Part shown: positions 53,656 to 62,566 of the stretch, piece by piece | Numbering within the stretch: the first letter of the stretch is position 1 | Layout: each line of letters begins with the position of its first letter | Origin: Phytopseudomonas straminea | GTDB taxonomy: Bacteria > Pseudomonadota > Gammaproteobacteria > Pseudomonadales > Pseudomonadaceae | Direction: 5' to 3' | Length of the DNA: 64,000 bases | Assembly: GCF_900112645.1 (NCBI RefSeq) | Contig: NZ_FOMO01000005.1 | Coordinates: 443,299-507,298 of the forward strand | Notes under the pieces: generated by a model | What the model was told of the DNA's origin: nothing | Database searches by the model: none | What the model saw: only the letters and a program-made list of their open reading frames with translations | Position numbers and translations under genes: made by a program

Positions 53656-54660
53656 ATGCCCTTGCAAACTGCCTCCGCCACCGAACGCCCAATCCTCTCC
53701 CGTCGCTTCTCCGTGGCGCCCATGATGGACTGGACTGATCACCATTGCCGCTACTTCCTGCGCCAGCTGTCGCAGCATGCGCTGCTGTACACGGAAATGG
53801 TCACCACCGGGGCGCTGCTGCATGGAGATACCGCGCGTTTTCTGCATTACGACCAGAGCGAGCACCCCGTGGCGCTGCAACTGGGCGGTAGCAACCCGGC
53901 GGATCTAGCGGCCTGCGCACGCATTGCCGAGCAGGCGGGGTACGACGAGGTTAACCTCAATGTCGGCTGCCCCAGCGATCGGGTGCAGAACAACATGATC
54001 GGCGCCTGTCTGATGGCCCACCCGGCGTTGGTAGCGGAGTGCGTCAAGGCAATGCGTGACGCAGTGAGCATTCCGGTGACCGTCAAGCACCGCATCGGCA
54101 TCGACGGGCGCGACAGCTACGCAGAGCTCCGCGACTTCGTCGGCCAGGTGCGGGATGCCGGCTGCGGCAGTTTCACCGTGCATGCGCGAATCGCCATCCT
54201 GTCGGGACTGTCTCCCAAGGAAAACCGTGAGATTCCGCCGCTGCGCTATGACATCGCCGCCCAGCTCAAGCAGGACTTCCCGAATCTGGAGCTGATCCTC
54301 AACGGCGGCATCAAGACCCTCGACGCCTGTCAGGAGCACCTGCAGACCTTTGACGGCGTGATGCTCGGCCGCGAGGCTTACCACAACCCGTACCTGCTGG
54401 CAGAGGTCGACCAGCAACTATTCGGCAGCGAGCGTGTGCCGGTCAGCCGCCATGCGGCGATGCTCGCGATGCGCCCCTATATCGAGCGACACATGGCCGC
54501 CGGTGGCCTGATGCACCATGTCACACGCCATATGCTCGGCCTGGCTCAAGGCTTCCCGGGCGCTCGGCGCTTCCGTCAGCTGCTGTCGGCGGACATCCAC
54601 AAGAGCGATCAGCCACTGGCCATTTTCGACCAGGCGGCCGACATCCTGCAGGGCCGTTGA
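53656..54660 (+). CDS. dusA: tRNA-dihydrouridine(20/20a) synthase DusA
   Basis: A 334-residue flavin enzyme. Seen: FSVAPMMDWTDHHCRYFLR near residue 20 (FMN phosphate site and substrate recognition), VALQLGGSNPADLA, the catalytic motif NVGCPSDRVQNNMIGACLM, HRIGID, FTVHARIAILSGLSPKENREIPPL (a DusA-specific segment) and ILNGGIKTL. It reduces uridine to dihydrouridine in the D-loop of tRNA with NADPH and FMN. It lies next to tal, as I recall for P. aeruginosa PA2795-PA2796, and marks the resumption of the conserved chromosome after the lipopeptide locus. The family motif usually reads VQNGRFGACLM, while here it is VQNNMIGACLM. Confidence 0.93.
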   Translation: MPLQTASATERPILSRRFSVAPMMDWTDHHCRYFLRQLSQHALLYTEMVTTGALLHGDTARFLHYDQSEHPVALQLGGSNPADLAACARIAEQAGYDEVNLNVGCPSDRVQNNMIGACLMAHPALVAECVKAMRDAVSIPVTVKHRIGIDGRDSYAELRDFVGQVRDAGCGSFTVHARIAILSGLSPKENREIPPLRYDIAAQLKQDFPNLELILNGGIKTLDACQEHLQTFDGVMLGREAYHNPYLLAEVDQQLFGSERVPVSRHAAMLAMRPYIERHMAAGGLMHHVTRHMLGLAQGFPGARRFRQLLSADIHKSDQPLAIFDQAADILQGR

Positions 54661-54751
54661 GCTTCTATGGCCACTCGGCGGCCTTGCCAGCAGTTGAGCG
54701 CCAACTGAGGCTCAGGTAAGGTCTTGGCACCCGAATCGACAAGGCCGTGCC

Positions 54752-55678
54752 ATGACCTCCAAGCTGGATCAACTCAAGCAGTTCACCACCGTGGTTGCCG
54801 ACACCGGCGACATCGACGCCATCGCTCGTCTCAAGCCGGTGGACGCCACCACCAACCCCTCACTACTGCTCAAGGCCGCCGCACTGCCCCGCTACGCCGA
54901 GCTGCTCAAGCAGGCGGTGGCGGCGAGCAAGGGCGACGTCGACCTGGCCAGCGACCGCTTTGGCGTGACCGTGGGTCGAGAAATCCTTCAGGTGATTCCC
55001 GGCCGTATTTCCACCGAGGTAGATGCCCGTCTGTCCTTTGACACCCAGGCCACTCTAAGCCGCGCCAAACGCTTGGTTGAGCTATACGAAGAAGCCGGCG
55101 TGAGCCGCGAGCGTATCCTGATCAAGATCGCCTCGACCTGGGAAGGCATTCGTGCCGCCGAGCAGCTGGAAAAGTCCGGCGTACAGACCAACCTGACCCT
55201 GCTGTTCTCGTTCGCCCAGGCGCGCGCTTGCGCCGATGCCGGCGCGTTCTTGATCTCGCCGTTCGTGGGCCGAATCTACGACTGGTACAAGAAGGCCGAA
55301 GGCCGTGACTATGTCGGCGCCGAAGACCCGGGCGTGCAGTCCGTGACGCGCATCTACGACTACTACAAGGCCCAGGGCCACAAGACCGTGGTAATGGGCG
55401 CGAGCTTCCGCAACGTCGGTCAGATCGAACAACTGGCTGGTTGCGACCGCCTGACCATCAGCCCCGAGTTGTTGCAGCAACTGGCCGACGACAATGGCCC
55501 GCTGGAACGCAAGCTCAATACCGAAGTCTCCGGACAGAGCGAAGCACGGATCAGCGAGAGCCAGTTCCGCTGGGACATGAACGAAGACGCCATGGCCACC
55601 GAAAAGCTCGCCGAGGGCATCCGCGGGTTCGCTCGCGATCAGGAGAAACTGGAAAAGCTGCTCACTGCCAACAGCTGA
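54752..55678 (+). CDS. tal: Transaldolase (TalB type)
   Basis: A 308-residue transaldolase of the classical TalB length. Motifs: [13 protein letters not shown] (about 30-42), the active-site segment [19 protein letters not shown] with the Schiff-base lysine, [35 protein letters not shown] and [25 protein letters not shown]. It transfers a dihydroxyacetone unit between sugar phosphates in the non-oxidative pentose phosphate pathway. It lies 91 bp after dusA on the same strand and is followed by a strong terminator. Confidence 0.95.
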   Translation: MTSKLDQLKQFTTVVADTGDIDAIARLKPVDATTNPSLLLKAAALPRYAELLKQAVAASKGDVDLASDRFGVTVGREILQVIPGRISTEVDARLSFDTQATLSRAKRLVELYEEAGVSRERILIKIASTWEGIRAAEQLEKSGVQTNLTLLFSFAQARACADAGAFLISPFVGRIYDWYKKAEGRDYVGAEDPGVQSVTRIYDYYKAQGHKTVVMGASFRNVGQIEQLAGCDRLTISPELLQQLADDNGPLERKLNTEVSGQSEARISESQFRWDMNEDAMATEKLAEGIRGFARDQEKLEKLLTANS

Positions 55679-55690
55679 GCCTGCACAACG

Positions 55691-55729
55691 AAAAACGGGG
55701 CGCCGATATTCTCGGCGCCCCGTTTTTTA
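55691..55729. terminator. Bidirectional intrinsic terminator between tal and rssC
   Basis: ACGGGGCGCCGA and TCGGCGCCCCGT form a 12-bp stem with a TATTC loop. AAAAA precedes it and TTTTTT follows, so it can end transcription from both strands (tal from the left, the STAS gene from the right). Confidence 0.92.
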
Positions 55730-55739
55730 TGGCCGGGCT

Positions 55740-56237
55740 TCAGGGGTGCTGTTCTAGTGCGCTGACCAGGTCATGAAAGGCCGCACGGTTCGACTCGTTC
55801 AGGCCCATCAGGATGCGATGCGCTTCCAGCACATGAGCACGCACCACATCTTCCGACTGATCCTGCGATGGCAGGTCGGACAGGCAATCCGGACACTCGT
55901 AGGGCTGATCGATGATGTTGAACACCTGATCGAAACCCATGGACTGCAGCAGTCGGGTGATGTCGGCGTGAGTGGTCACCACCGTTGGCAACAGACCAAC
56001 CTTCTGGCGCGACAGAATCGAGAGTTTGGCCAGCAGCCCCAAGGTGGTGCTGTCGATGCTGCGGGTTTCCGTCAGATCGATGACGATGGCGGAAAAATTC
56101 AGCGCCGTGAAGATCTTCTCGATTGTGGCGTCCAGAGCCGAACACAGGGTCAGGCGCACTTCGCCGATGAACTTCAGGACGAAGGTACCATTCTGTTCGG
56201 CAAACTGGATTCTACCGGGGCTTATCCCAGGATTCAT
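55740..56237 (-). CDS. rssC: STAS-domain anti-sigma-factor antagonist (RssC-like)
   Basis: A 165-residue protein. Residues about 10-110 form a STAS domain with the central DLTETRSIDSTTLGLLAKLS motif, whose Ser/Thr is the usual phosphorylation site of anti-anti-sigma factors. A C-terminal segment has a Cys pair (PYECPDCLSD). It overlaps the response-regulator/PP2C gene by 4 bp (ATGA) and so is translated with it. The partner's phosphatase domain would be expected to dephosphorylate the STAS serine in a partner-switching mechanism. The pair corresponds to what I recall as PA2797-PA2798 of P. aeruginosa (rssC-rssB), and the names rest on that recollection. Confidence 0.8.
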   Translation of the reverse strand: MNPGISPGRIQFAEQNGTFVLKFIGEVRLTLCSALDATIEKIFTALNFSAIVIDLTETRSIDSTTLGLLAKLSILSRQKVGLLPTVVTTHADITRLLQSMGFDQVFNIIDQPYECPDCLSDLPSQDQSEDVVRAHVLEAHRILMGLNESNRAAFHDLVSALEQHP

Positions 56238-57418
56238 GCAAGGTTCCTGCTTAACACCAGCAAGGCGATATCATCCGGCATCTCCGCCAGATTGGCCAGT
56301 CCAAACACGCTACGCAACCCATCCAGGGTTCCACCTGCCTCGCTGACCAGCTTGGGCAGCAGGGCTTCTTTTTCCTGAAGGTTGTCACCGTCGAGCAAGT
56401 CAAGGATGCCGTCGGACAACAACGTCAGGCTGAATGATTCGGGAAGCTCGATTTCCAGGTCGTTGTAGTCGGCCTCCTTGAACAGGCCGACCGGCAGGCC
56501 GCGACCCTCCAGGTAATAGGCCTTGTCACCGGTGTACATCACCGGCAGCGGCAAGTGGCCGCCGATGCTGTAGGTCAAACGGTTGGACTCTTCGTCGATC
56601 ACGCCGCCGAGCATGGTCACATGCTTGCCCAGCTTGCAGTTGATCAGCCCACGGTTGATGTGGCTGAGCACGTCCGACGGTTTGAATTCGGGCAGCATGC
56701 CGTTGCGCCGCGACTCGTAGAGCAGGCGCGTGGTCATGAACTTGAGCAGTACGGTGACGAAGGCCGACGACGCGCCATGGCCGGATACGTCCGCCAGGTA
56801 GAAAGCCACACGGCGCTCGTCGACCCGGAAGTAATCGACGAAGTCACCGGAGAGATAGAGCGACGGAATGATTTGGTGGGCGAACGACAGCCCCTCGTCT
56901 TCCCAGGGCGTGACCGGCAGCATGTTCATCTGCACCTGGCGGCCAGCGTTCTGGTCTTCCTGCAACAAGTGCAGGCTGGCCTGCAGCTCGCGGTTGGCGG
57001 TTTCCAGCTTTTCGCGGTAGCGCTCGTTCTCCTGGCGCAGGTGCACCCGATCCAGCGCACGGCGCACCGAATGTTCGAGTACGGCCAGGTCTTCCAGAGG
57101 CTTGATCAGATAGTCGGCAGCGCCGAGGCGCAGGGCCTCGACCACATCGGTCATCACGCCGGCACCGGAGACCACGATGATTGGCGCGGAATACTCCAGC
57201 GCGCTGATACGGCGGATCAGTTCGAGACCATCAACCTGCGGCATGCGTAGGTCGCAAACCACCAGATCGGGCCGCTCGCGTTCGAACACTTCGAGACCTT
57301 GCAGGCCGTTGCTGGCCAGCAGGATGTTGAAGCCGCTGTCTTCCAAGTAGGCTGCAATGCTGGCGCGCACGACTTCGTCGTCATCGATCAGCAGCAACGT
57401 GGCACTGGTTTTGTGCAT
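56234..57418 (-). CDS. rssB: Response regulator with PP2C-type phosphatase output domain (RssB-like)
   Basis: A 394-residue protein. The N-terminal receiver domain (about 8-125) has the acidic pair DDDE, the phospho-acceptor Asp in VVCDLRMPQVDG, and the conserved Lys in YLIKPLED. A coiled-coil linker (about 130-165, ENERYREKLETANRELQ) leads to a SpoIIE/PP2C domain (about 190-390) with SGDFVDYF, YLADVSGHGASSA, TYSIGGHLPLP and LLSDGILDLLDGD, including the metal-binding Asp residues. Phosphorylation probably tunes dephosphorylation of the STAS partner. The ATG at 57418 follows TGGA by 8 bases, while an in-frame TTG upstream is less likely. It is divergent from the PilZ gene. Confidence 0.88.
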   Translation of the reverse strand: MHKTSATLLLIDDDEVVRASIAAYLEDSGFNILLASNGLQGLEVFERERPDLVVCDLRMPQVDGLELIRRISALEYSAPIIVVSGAGVMTDVVEALRLGAADYLIKPLEDLAVLEHSVRRALDRVHLRQENERYREKLETANRELQASLHLLQEDQNAGRQVQMNMLPVTPWEDEGLSFAHQIIPSLYLSGDFVDYFRVDERRVAFYLADVSGHGASSAFVTVLLKFMTTRLLYESRRNGMLPEFKPSDVLSHINRGLINCKLGKHVTMLGGVIDEESNRLTYSIGGHLPLPVMYTGDKAYYLEGRGLPVGLFKEADYNDLEIELPESFSLTLLSDGILDLLDGDNLQEKEALLPKLVSEAGGTLDGLRSVFGLANLAEMPDDIALLVLSRNLA

Positions 57419-57627
57419 GGGGTGTCCAGGCAAACTGCGCCGGGGATGGTTAGCGTAAACGCAGCCAACAACCTGCGCGGGTACACGGTTCGCGTCAAGG
57501 CGCAGACGGTACTCCCATCCTCAGCGCGATTCAACAGGCGCCGTTGCCGCTGAGCGGCTTTACACCTTAAATGGCAGAGGGTTATAAGAACTGCAACAAA
57601 AGCCCGACCTTCAATGAGGATAGCTTG

Positions 57628-57927
57628 ATGAGCCAGAATGATCGTGATTACACGGAAAAGCGCGATTACATTCGCATGCGCCTGGAAACCCAGGTGACGC
57701 TGACTCACGACGGCCAGTCGGTTCCGGCACTGTGCCGGGACCTCTCGAGCACCGGCATGCAGCTCGAAGCGCAGTGCAAGGCGAAGGTGGGCGACAAGGT
57801 AAGCGTGCTGGTTCCGTCCACTCACGATTCACTCAAGGGGCTGGAAACCGAAGCGGAAGTCGTACGCGTAACCGATCTGGAAGATGGCCGGCAAGTGCTG
57901 GGACTGGCCGTGACCTCGATGAACTGA
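57628..57927 (+). CDS. PilZ-domain c-di-GMP-binding protein
   Basis: A 99-residue single-domain PilZ protein. The binding motif is complete: R-D-Y-I-R (RxxxR) near residue 11 and D-L-S-S-T-G (DxSxxG) near residue 40, followed by beta strands with VGDKVSVLVPS and EAEVVRVTDLEDGRQVLGLAV. It should bind cyclic di-GMP and act by protein contact, with targets unknown. AGGA lies 8 bases before the ATG at 57628, while a longer in-frame start at 57571 lacks support. It sits between the RssB-like and MlaA genes, as I recall for P. aeruginosa. Confidence 0.85.
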   Translation: MSQNDRDYTEKRDYIRMRLETQVTLTHDGQSVPALCRDLSSTGMQLEAQCKAKVGDKVSVLVPSTHDSLKGLETEAEVVRVTDLEDGRQVLGLAVTSMN

Positions 57928-57939
57928 AACATTCAGTAA

Positions 57940-57964
57940 CGTGATGGAGCCCACCTCCATCACG
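57940..57964 (+). terminator. Hairpin after the PilZ gene
   Basis: A perfect 10-bp stem (CGTGATGGAG / CTCCATCACG) with a CCCAC loop starts 12 bases after the stop, followed by CCTCTCTC rather than a T-run. It is a probable terminator with a weak tail. Confidence 0.55.
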
Positions 57965-58016
57965 CCTCTCTCGGGCCGTTCGACCCTCGTCCTACCAACA
58001 GCGACCTAGCTGTTTT

Positions 58017-58721
58017 CTAGAAATCATCCTCCACCTCGCCGTCACGCACGCGGAATTCGCGGTTCTGCAGGTAGGCGTTGCGGATGAAGATGTACTTGTC
58101 GCCGCTGACCATGCGCTCGGCATCCAGCAGGCTGGCGCGGGTATCGACTACGTTGACGCCGCGCACCACATTGCGCGTCGGCACATGGTCGATATAGGGA
58201 TACACCGTCAGGAAGCTATCCGGAATCTTGGCCGGCGCATCGCGCAGCGAGCTCGGACCGAGCAGTGGCAGCACCAGATATGGGCCGCTTTCCACGCCCC
58301 ATACGCCTAGGGTCTGGCCAAAGTCTTCGTCGCTGCGCTGCAGGCCCATGCGAGTAGCCACGTCGAAAAAGCCCAGACCGCCAAGGGTTGTGTTGAACAG
58401 GAAACGGCTGGTATCAACGCCCGCATCGTGCACCTTGCCCTGCAGCAGGTTGTTGGCCAGGTTGCCGACCTCCCACAGGTTGCGGAACACATTGTGCACA
58501 CCGGTTTCGACGAATTGCGGCGTCACCTTGCGATAACCCTGAGCCAAGGGCTTGAGGGCGTAGGTGTCGACAGCATCATTGAAGCGGAAGATGGGACGAT
58601 TGACTGACTCCCAAGGGTCTTCCGTTGCCGCCTGGCCTGCCAACGGCAGCGCCATCAGACCGGCGCAGGCCAGCATCCGACCAAGGCTCGCGATCCAATC
58701 GGGTCCAATCAAACGCATCAT
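58017..58721 (-). CDS. mlaA: MlaA (VacJ) outer-membrane phospholipid-transport protein
   Basis: A 234-residue protein with an N-terminal signal (RMLACAGLMALPLAGQAAT). The MlaA hallmark DPWESVNRPIFRFND follows immediately, then VHNVFRNLWEVGNLANNLLQGK, LFNTTLGGLGFFDVATRMGL, DFGQTLGVWGVESGPYLVLPLLGPSSLRD and a C-terminal DERM-like end. MlaA forms a ring in the outer membrane and removes mislocalised phospholipids from the outer leaflet, passing them to MlaC. Two consecutive ATGs (58721 and 58718) both follow AGGAG, with the second better spaced. No typical lipobox Cys is apparent at the cleavage site, only the Cys within the hydrophobic core (LACAG), which could serve as one. Confidence 0.9.
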   Translation of the reverse strand: MMRLIGPDWIASLGRMLACAGLMALPLAGQAATEDPWESVNRPIFRFNDAVDTYALKPLAQGYRKVTPQFVETGVHNVFRNLWEVGNLANNLLQGKVHDAGVDTSRFLFNTTLGGLGFFDVATRMGLQRSDEDFGQTLGVWGVESGPYLVLPLLGPSSLRDAPAKIPDSFLTVYPYIDHVPTRNVVRGVNVVDTRASLLDAERMVSGDKYIFIRNAYLQNREFRVRDGEVEDDF

Positions 58722-58913
58722 GTTTCTCCTAGGCTATGGGCGCAGCCTGTCAGGCGGCAGCGCCATAGTATAAAGCCGTCTGCAGGCAATAGGCAGAGCG
58801 CCGTGGCGCCTGGGACGCGCTTCACGCTACCGCATGTCTGGGGAATGGCTTGTCACGCCATCGTCACATTGGCTTGCCATGGTGGGCGCGATTACCGCCA
58901 GGGAATGACACCC

Positions 58914-59591
58914 ATGCCTCAGCCCGCGTTCTGCGCCGCCACTTCTCCCTTCACGGCCATCCTCTTCGGCCTGTCCGGCTGCCTGGTGGACTTCGGCGCC
59001 CGCAGCGCATCGCTAAATGCCCAGCGACACCTGACACTGGTGCGTGAAGGCGGCAACCCTGCGCGCCAGCCAATCGGTAGCCTGGAGCTGGATAGCTGCG
59101 CCGAGCCGACACCAGGCGCACTCAGCACCCTGCGCAGCCTGCATGAACAGCAAGTGCCCTGCGCCTGGCTGGACGAGCTGCCGCAAAGCCTGACCGAGAA
59201 ACTGGCCGCCCGCCTGCCCGACTGGCTGGCGGCCTCCCCGACTTGCACCCAGCGCATCTGGCCGGCACCGGATGCCTGCTGGCAGGCCCTCGCAGCGCTG
59301 CAGATCGAGCGCCTGGAAGGCTGCGTGCTCGTCAGCGGCGAGCCGCGTCTGGTACAAGCGGGGCTGAATGCCGGCTTGTGGACGGTCGGCCTGGCCGCCT
59401 GCGGCTCACTGGCCGGCCATACCCTGGCAGACTGGCAACTGCTTGACGGCACGCAACGCGACCGCTTGCGCGCCGAGGCAACGCTGGCCCTTTACCGCAT
59501 CGGCGCGCACTCGGTGATCGACCAGCTTACCGACCTGCCAGCCTGCCTCGAGCACCTGCAGATCCGCCGCAGCAAGGGCGAAAAGCCCTGA
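58914..59591 (+). CDS. HAD-superfamily (phosphonatase-like) protein lacking the nucleophilic aspartate
   Basis: A 225-residue protein matching the HAD phosphonatase-like layout. Motif I reads LFGLSGCLVDFG (residues 17-28), where active enzymes have FDxxGT(L/T)VD; the nucleophile position is Gly19 and the +2 acid/base position Ser21. Further on, VLVSGEPRLVQAGLNAGLWTVGL matches the motif III/IV region (usually GD..DI.AG.NAGMW.VG), with Glu in place of the first Asp. It therefore looks like a catalytically dead relative. The gene occupies the PA2803 position as I recall it. The ATG at 58914 has AGGGA 9 bases upstream; earlier in-frame ATGs lack one. Confidence 0.7.
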   Translation: MPQPAFCAATSPFTAILFGLSGCLVDFGARSASLNAQRHLTLVREGGNPARQPIGSLELDSCAEPTPGALSTLRSLHEQQVPCAWLDELPQSLTEKLAARLPDWLAASPTCTQRIWPAPDACWQALAALQIERLEGCVLVSGEPRLVQAGLNAGLWTVGLAACGSLAGHTLADWQLLDGTQRDRLRAEATLALYRIGAHSVIDQLTDLPACLEHLQIRRSKGEKP

Positions 59592-59689
59592 CCCGGCACC
59601 TTTCGATTGAGCTAGGCTGGATACGAAGTACTGACCTTTCGTCGCGCCGTACAGTCAATTGTCTTGCCTATCAAGAAAGGGAGAGCCCC

Positions 59690-59956
59690 ATGCCTGCGAA
59701 CCATCTGCAGCAGCAACTGGAAGAGCTGCGCAAGCAACTGGTCGAACATCCGCCGGAAAGCGAGGAGGACCGCGAATCGCTGGAACTGCTCGCCCGCGAC
59801 ATCGAACTGCAGCTCGCCGCACAACCGGTGTCCACCCCCGATGCCTCGCTGGTCGATGGCGTCAACCTGGCGGTGGAGCGCTTCGAAGTCAGCCACCCGA
59901 CGCTCGCCGGCAGCCTGCGCAACATCATGCAGACCCTGGCCAACATGGGTATCTGA
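59690..59956 (+). CDS. DUF4404-family small helical protein
   Basis: An 88-residue acidic, helical protein beginning PANHLQQQLEELRKQLVEHPP and ending SLRNIMQTLANMGI. The heptad-like Leu/Gln/Glu pattern in the first half suggests a coiled coil. It matches what I recall of the DUF4404 family, found next to queF in Pseudomonas (PA2805-type); no function is known to me. AAGGGAG lies 5-6 bases before the ATG, and a strong terminator follows. Confidence 0.75.
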   Translation: MPANHLQQQLEELRKQLVEHPPESEEDRESLELLARDIELQLAAQPVSTPDASLVDGVNLAVERFEVSHPTLAGSLRNIMQTLANMGI

Positions 59957-59972
59957 ACCCGATGCCAGAAAC

Positions 59973-60003
59973 GAAAAAACCAGCCTTACGGCTGGTTTTT
60001 TTT
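59973..60003. terminator. Bidirectional intrinsic terminator between the DUF4404 gene and queF
   Basis: AACCAGCC and GGCTGGTT form a stem with a TTAC loop, flanked by AAAAA on the left and eight T on the right. It can serve both the DUF4404 gene and the convergent queF. Confidence 0.92.
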
Positions 60004-60028
60004 GCCTTTCCATTCAGGCAGATAACGC

Positions 60029-60856
60029 CTATTGCCGGACCAGACGCCGGTTCGCCGACAACGCCTTCAACGTCGTGCGGTACGGATTGATATCCAGGCC
60101 ACCGCGGCGCACATAGCGCGCATACACGGTCAGGTACTCCGGCTGCAGCAGCTTGTGCAGATCCAGAAAGATCCTCTCCACGCACTGTTCGTGGAAATCC
60201 GCATGCTGGCGGAAGCTCACAAGGTAAGCCAAAAGGCTGGCCGGATCCAATTTTGCCCCACGACACTCGACCACCACACTGCCCCAGTCCGGCTGGCCGG
60301 TGACCGGGCAGTTGGATTTGAGCAGGTGGCTGTGCAGGCTCTGTTCGACGACGCGCGCCGGATCGCAGCGCAGCAGCTCGGGCTGCGGCGCGGCGTAGTT
60401 GCTGATGCTTACGTCCAGCTCGTCGATGCACAGGCCCGGCAAGGCGCTCAGCCCTTCGCGCGCGGCTTCTTCCAGGCTGCGCACACGCACACTCACCGGC
60501 TTGCCCGCAGTAGCCGACAGGTCTTTCTCCAGCACAGCGACCAATTCGGCCACGCTGGCGAACACCGACTGGTTCAGCGAGTTCAGGTACAGCTTGAAGG
60601 ACTTGGACTCGATGATGTTCGGCGAATCGGCGGGAATCGCGAACTCGCCGATGGCCACGACCGGTTTGCCGGATGGCAGCAGCCAGGACAGCTCGAAGCA
60701 GTTCCAGTAATCCACGCCGCTATACGGCAGCGTATCGGCGCTCAGGCCCAGTTCGGCCCACTTGGTCGCACGAGGAATGGGAAACAGCAGTTCGGGCGAA
60801 TAAGTGGCGATATACTCGCTGCTCTTGCCCAGCGGCGAATGTTCCACGGAATTCAT
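60029..60856 (-). CDS. queF: NADPH-dependent 7-cyano-7-deazaguanine reductase (bimodular QueF)
   Basis: A 275-residue enzyme of the long (bimodular, E. coli-like) type. The QueF signature [14 protein letters not shown] lies near residue 84, and the catalytic Cys in [17 protein letters not shown] near residue 187, followed by [17 protein letters not shown] with the conserved His and Glu. It reduces preQ0 to preQ1 in queuosine synthesis for tRNA. It completes the conserved dusA-to-queF block, and both dusA and queF act on tRNA modification. Confidence 0.95.
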   Translation of the reverse strand: MNSVEHSPLGKSSEYIATYSPELLFPIPRATKWAELGLSADTLPYSGVDYWNCFELSWLLPSGKPVVAIGEFAIPADSPNIIESKSFKLYLNSLNQSVFASVAELVAVLEKDLSATAGKPVSVRVRSLEEAAREGLSALPGLCIDELDVSISNYAAPQPELLRCDPARVVEQSLHSHLLKSNCPVTGQPDWGSVVVECRGAKLDPASLLAYLVSFRQHADFHEQCVERIFLDLHKLLQPEYLTVYARYVRRGGLDINPYRTTLKALSANRRLVRQ

Positions 60857-60917
60857 GAGGCGTTACCTGCAATGCAACGGGTGCGGCAGCGAGCGCCGCA
60901 CGAAAATGAAGGGCTGA

Positions 60918-61616
60918 TCAACCCAGCTCGGCGACCAGCTTGGCCAGGGCGGCGGCCGGATCCGCGGCCTGACTGATCGGACGGCCGATCACCAGGTAGT
61001 CGGAGCCGGCGTCCAAGGCCTGGCGCGGGGTGAGGATACGGCGCTGATCGTCCTGGGCGCTGCCGGCTGGGCGAATGCCGGGCGTCACCAGCTGCAAACC
61101 AGGTTGAGCGGCCTTGAGAGCCGGTGCTTCGAGGGCAGAACAGACCAGGCCATCCATGCCGGCTTTCTGCGCCAGCGCGGCCAGGCGCAGCACCTGCTCC
61201 TGGGGCTCGATGTCCAGACCGATACCGGCCAGGTCCTCGCGCTCCATGCTGGTCAGCACGGTCACGCCGATCAGCAGCGGTACCGGGCCGTTGAAGGCGT
61301 TCAACACCTCACGGCAGGCGCTCATCATGCGCAGGCCGCCGGAGCAATGCACGTTGACCATCCACACGCCCATCTCCGCGGCGGCCTTCACGGCCATGGC
61401 GGTGGTATTGGGGATATCGTGGAATTTCAGGTCGAGAAACACCTCGAAGCCGCGCTCACGTAGCGTGGTGACGATGTCCGATGCGCAGCTGGTGAACAGC
61501 TCCTTGCCCACCTTGACCCGGCACAGTTTCGGATCGAGCTGATCGGCCAGCGCAAGTGCCGCCTCACGGGTCGGAAAATCCAGGGCGACGATGATGGGTG
61601 TCTGACAAACGGACAT
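60918..61616 (-). CDS. pyrF: Orotidine 5'-phosphate decarboxylase
   Basis: A 232-residue TIM-barrel enzyme of normal length. The catalytic D-x-K-x-x-D motif is present in [13 protein letters not shown], along with [14 protein letters not shown] near the start, [22 protein letters not shown] and LVTPGIRP / [11 protein letters not shown] at the phosphate-binding end. It makes UMP in the last step of de novo pyrimidine synthesis. The ATG at 61616 (SVCQTPII) is chosen from family length; an in-frame start 15 codons upstream would add an atypical extension. Spacing to queF is 61 bp on the same strand. Confidence 0.95.
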   Translation of the reverse strand: MSVCQTPIIVALDFPTREAALALADQLDPKLCRVKVGKELFTSCASDIVTTLRERGFEVFLDLKFHDIPNTTAMAVKAAAEMGVWMVNVHCSGGLRMMSACREVLNAFNGPVPLLIGVTVLTSMEREDLAGIGLDIEPQEQVLRLAALAQKAGMDGLVCSALEAPALKAAQPGLQLVTPGIRPAGSAQDDQRRILTPRQALDAGSDYLVIGRPISQAADPAAALAKLVAELG

Positions 61617-61704
61617 GGGCAATTCTCGAGCGGACCAAATTCGGCGCGCATTGTAGCGCAATGCCGCCGCGATGGGCGGCGGCCCGGACGAGACTCGTCG
61701 GGTG

Positions 61705-62463
61705 TCAGATCTTCAGTCCGAGCATCAGCGCGCACACCAGCAGGAAGGCGGTAAACAACACGCGCAGCATGCGCTCGGGCAAGGCGTGGGCCAGGCGTAC
61801 ACCCCAGCTGATGCTGAGCAACCCGCCGATGGCCAGCGGAATGGCCAGCGCCCATTGCACATGGTCATGCAGCGCGTAGGTGGCCAAGGTCACTCCGGTG
61901 CTGGGCGCAGCCAACGCCAGGGCAAGCCCCTGGGCGACTACCTGGGAAGTACCGAATACGCTGGTCAGAATCGGCGTAGCGATCACCGCACCACCGACGC
62001 CGAACAAGCCGCCCAGAAGGCCCGAGCCGCTGCCCAACACGGTCAACCAAGGCCATGGATGACGCAACTGGCCCGACGCAGCCGGCGGGCGCAGAACCAT
62101 GCGCAGCAGGTTGTAGAACGCCAATGCGACCAGGAACGCCACGAACGCCAGGCGCATTGACTCGGGGTCCAGATTGACCGCCCAGCTGGCGCCGAACAGC
62201 GCGAACACGAAGCTCGTCAGCGCCAGGGCCAGGGCGTGGCGCAGGTCGATACGGTTGCGCTGATGATAGCGCCACAGCGCTAACAGCACGTTGGGCACCA
62301 CCATGACCAGCGCCGTGCCTTGGGCAAGCTGCTGATCGAGACCGAACAGTACACCCAATGCCGGAATCGCGATCAGGCCGCCGCCAATACCGAACAGCCC
62401 GCCGAGAGTGCCGAGCGCCAGGCCAAGCAGAATATTCAGGGCAAACGCTAGCAGATCCATCAT
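61705..62463 (-). CDS. TauE/SafE-family (TSUP) permease
   Basis: A 252-residue membrane protein with about seven to eight hydrophobic segments and the family's internal repeat: [20 protein letters not shown] in the first half and [19 protein letters not shown] in the second. Family members export or import sulphur-containing or organic anions such as sulphite, sulphoacetate or taurine-derived ions; the substrate here is unknown. Two successive ATGs (62463 and 62460) are possible starts. It is divergent from a LysR gene 103 bp away that may control it. Confidence 0.88.
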   Translation of the reverse strand: MMDLLAFALNILLGLALGTLGGLFGIGGGLIAIPALGVLFGLDQQLAQGTALVMVVPNVLLALWRYHQRNRIDLRHALALALTSFVFALFGASWAVNLDPESMRLAFVAFLVALAFYNLLRMVLRPPAASGQLRHPWPWLTVLGSGSGLLGGLFGVGGAVIATPILTSVFGTSQVVAQGLALALAAPSTGVTLATYALHDHVQWALAIPLAIGGLLSISWGVRLAHALPERMLRVLFTAFLLVCALMLGLKI

Positions 62464-62566
62464 TCATCTCAATAAACAAGGTGAGCGCATGCTACCTGCG
62501 GCTGCCTAGATAGGTAACGCATAGCCCGGCATAATGGCTGTGCGTTTTGCGCATAGCGAGCCTGCC

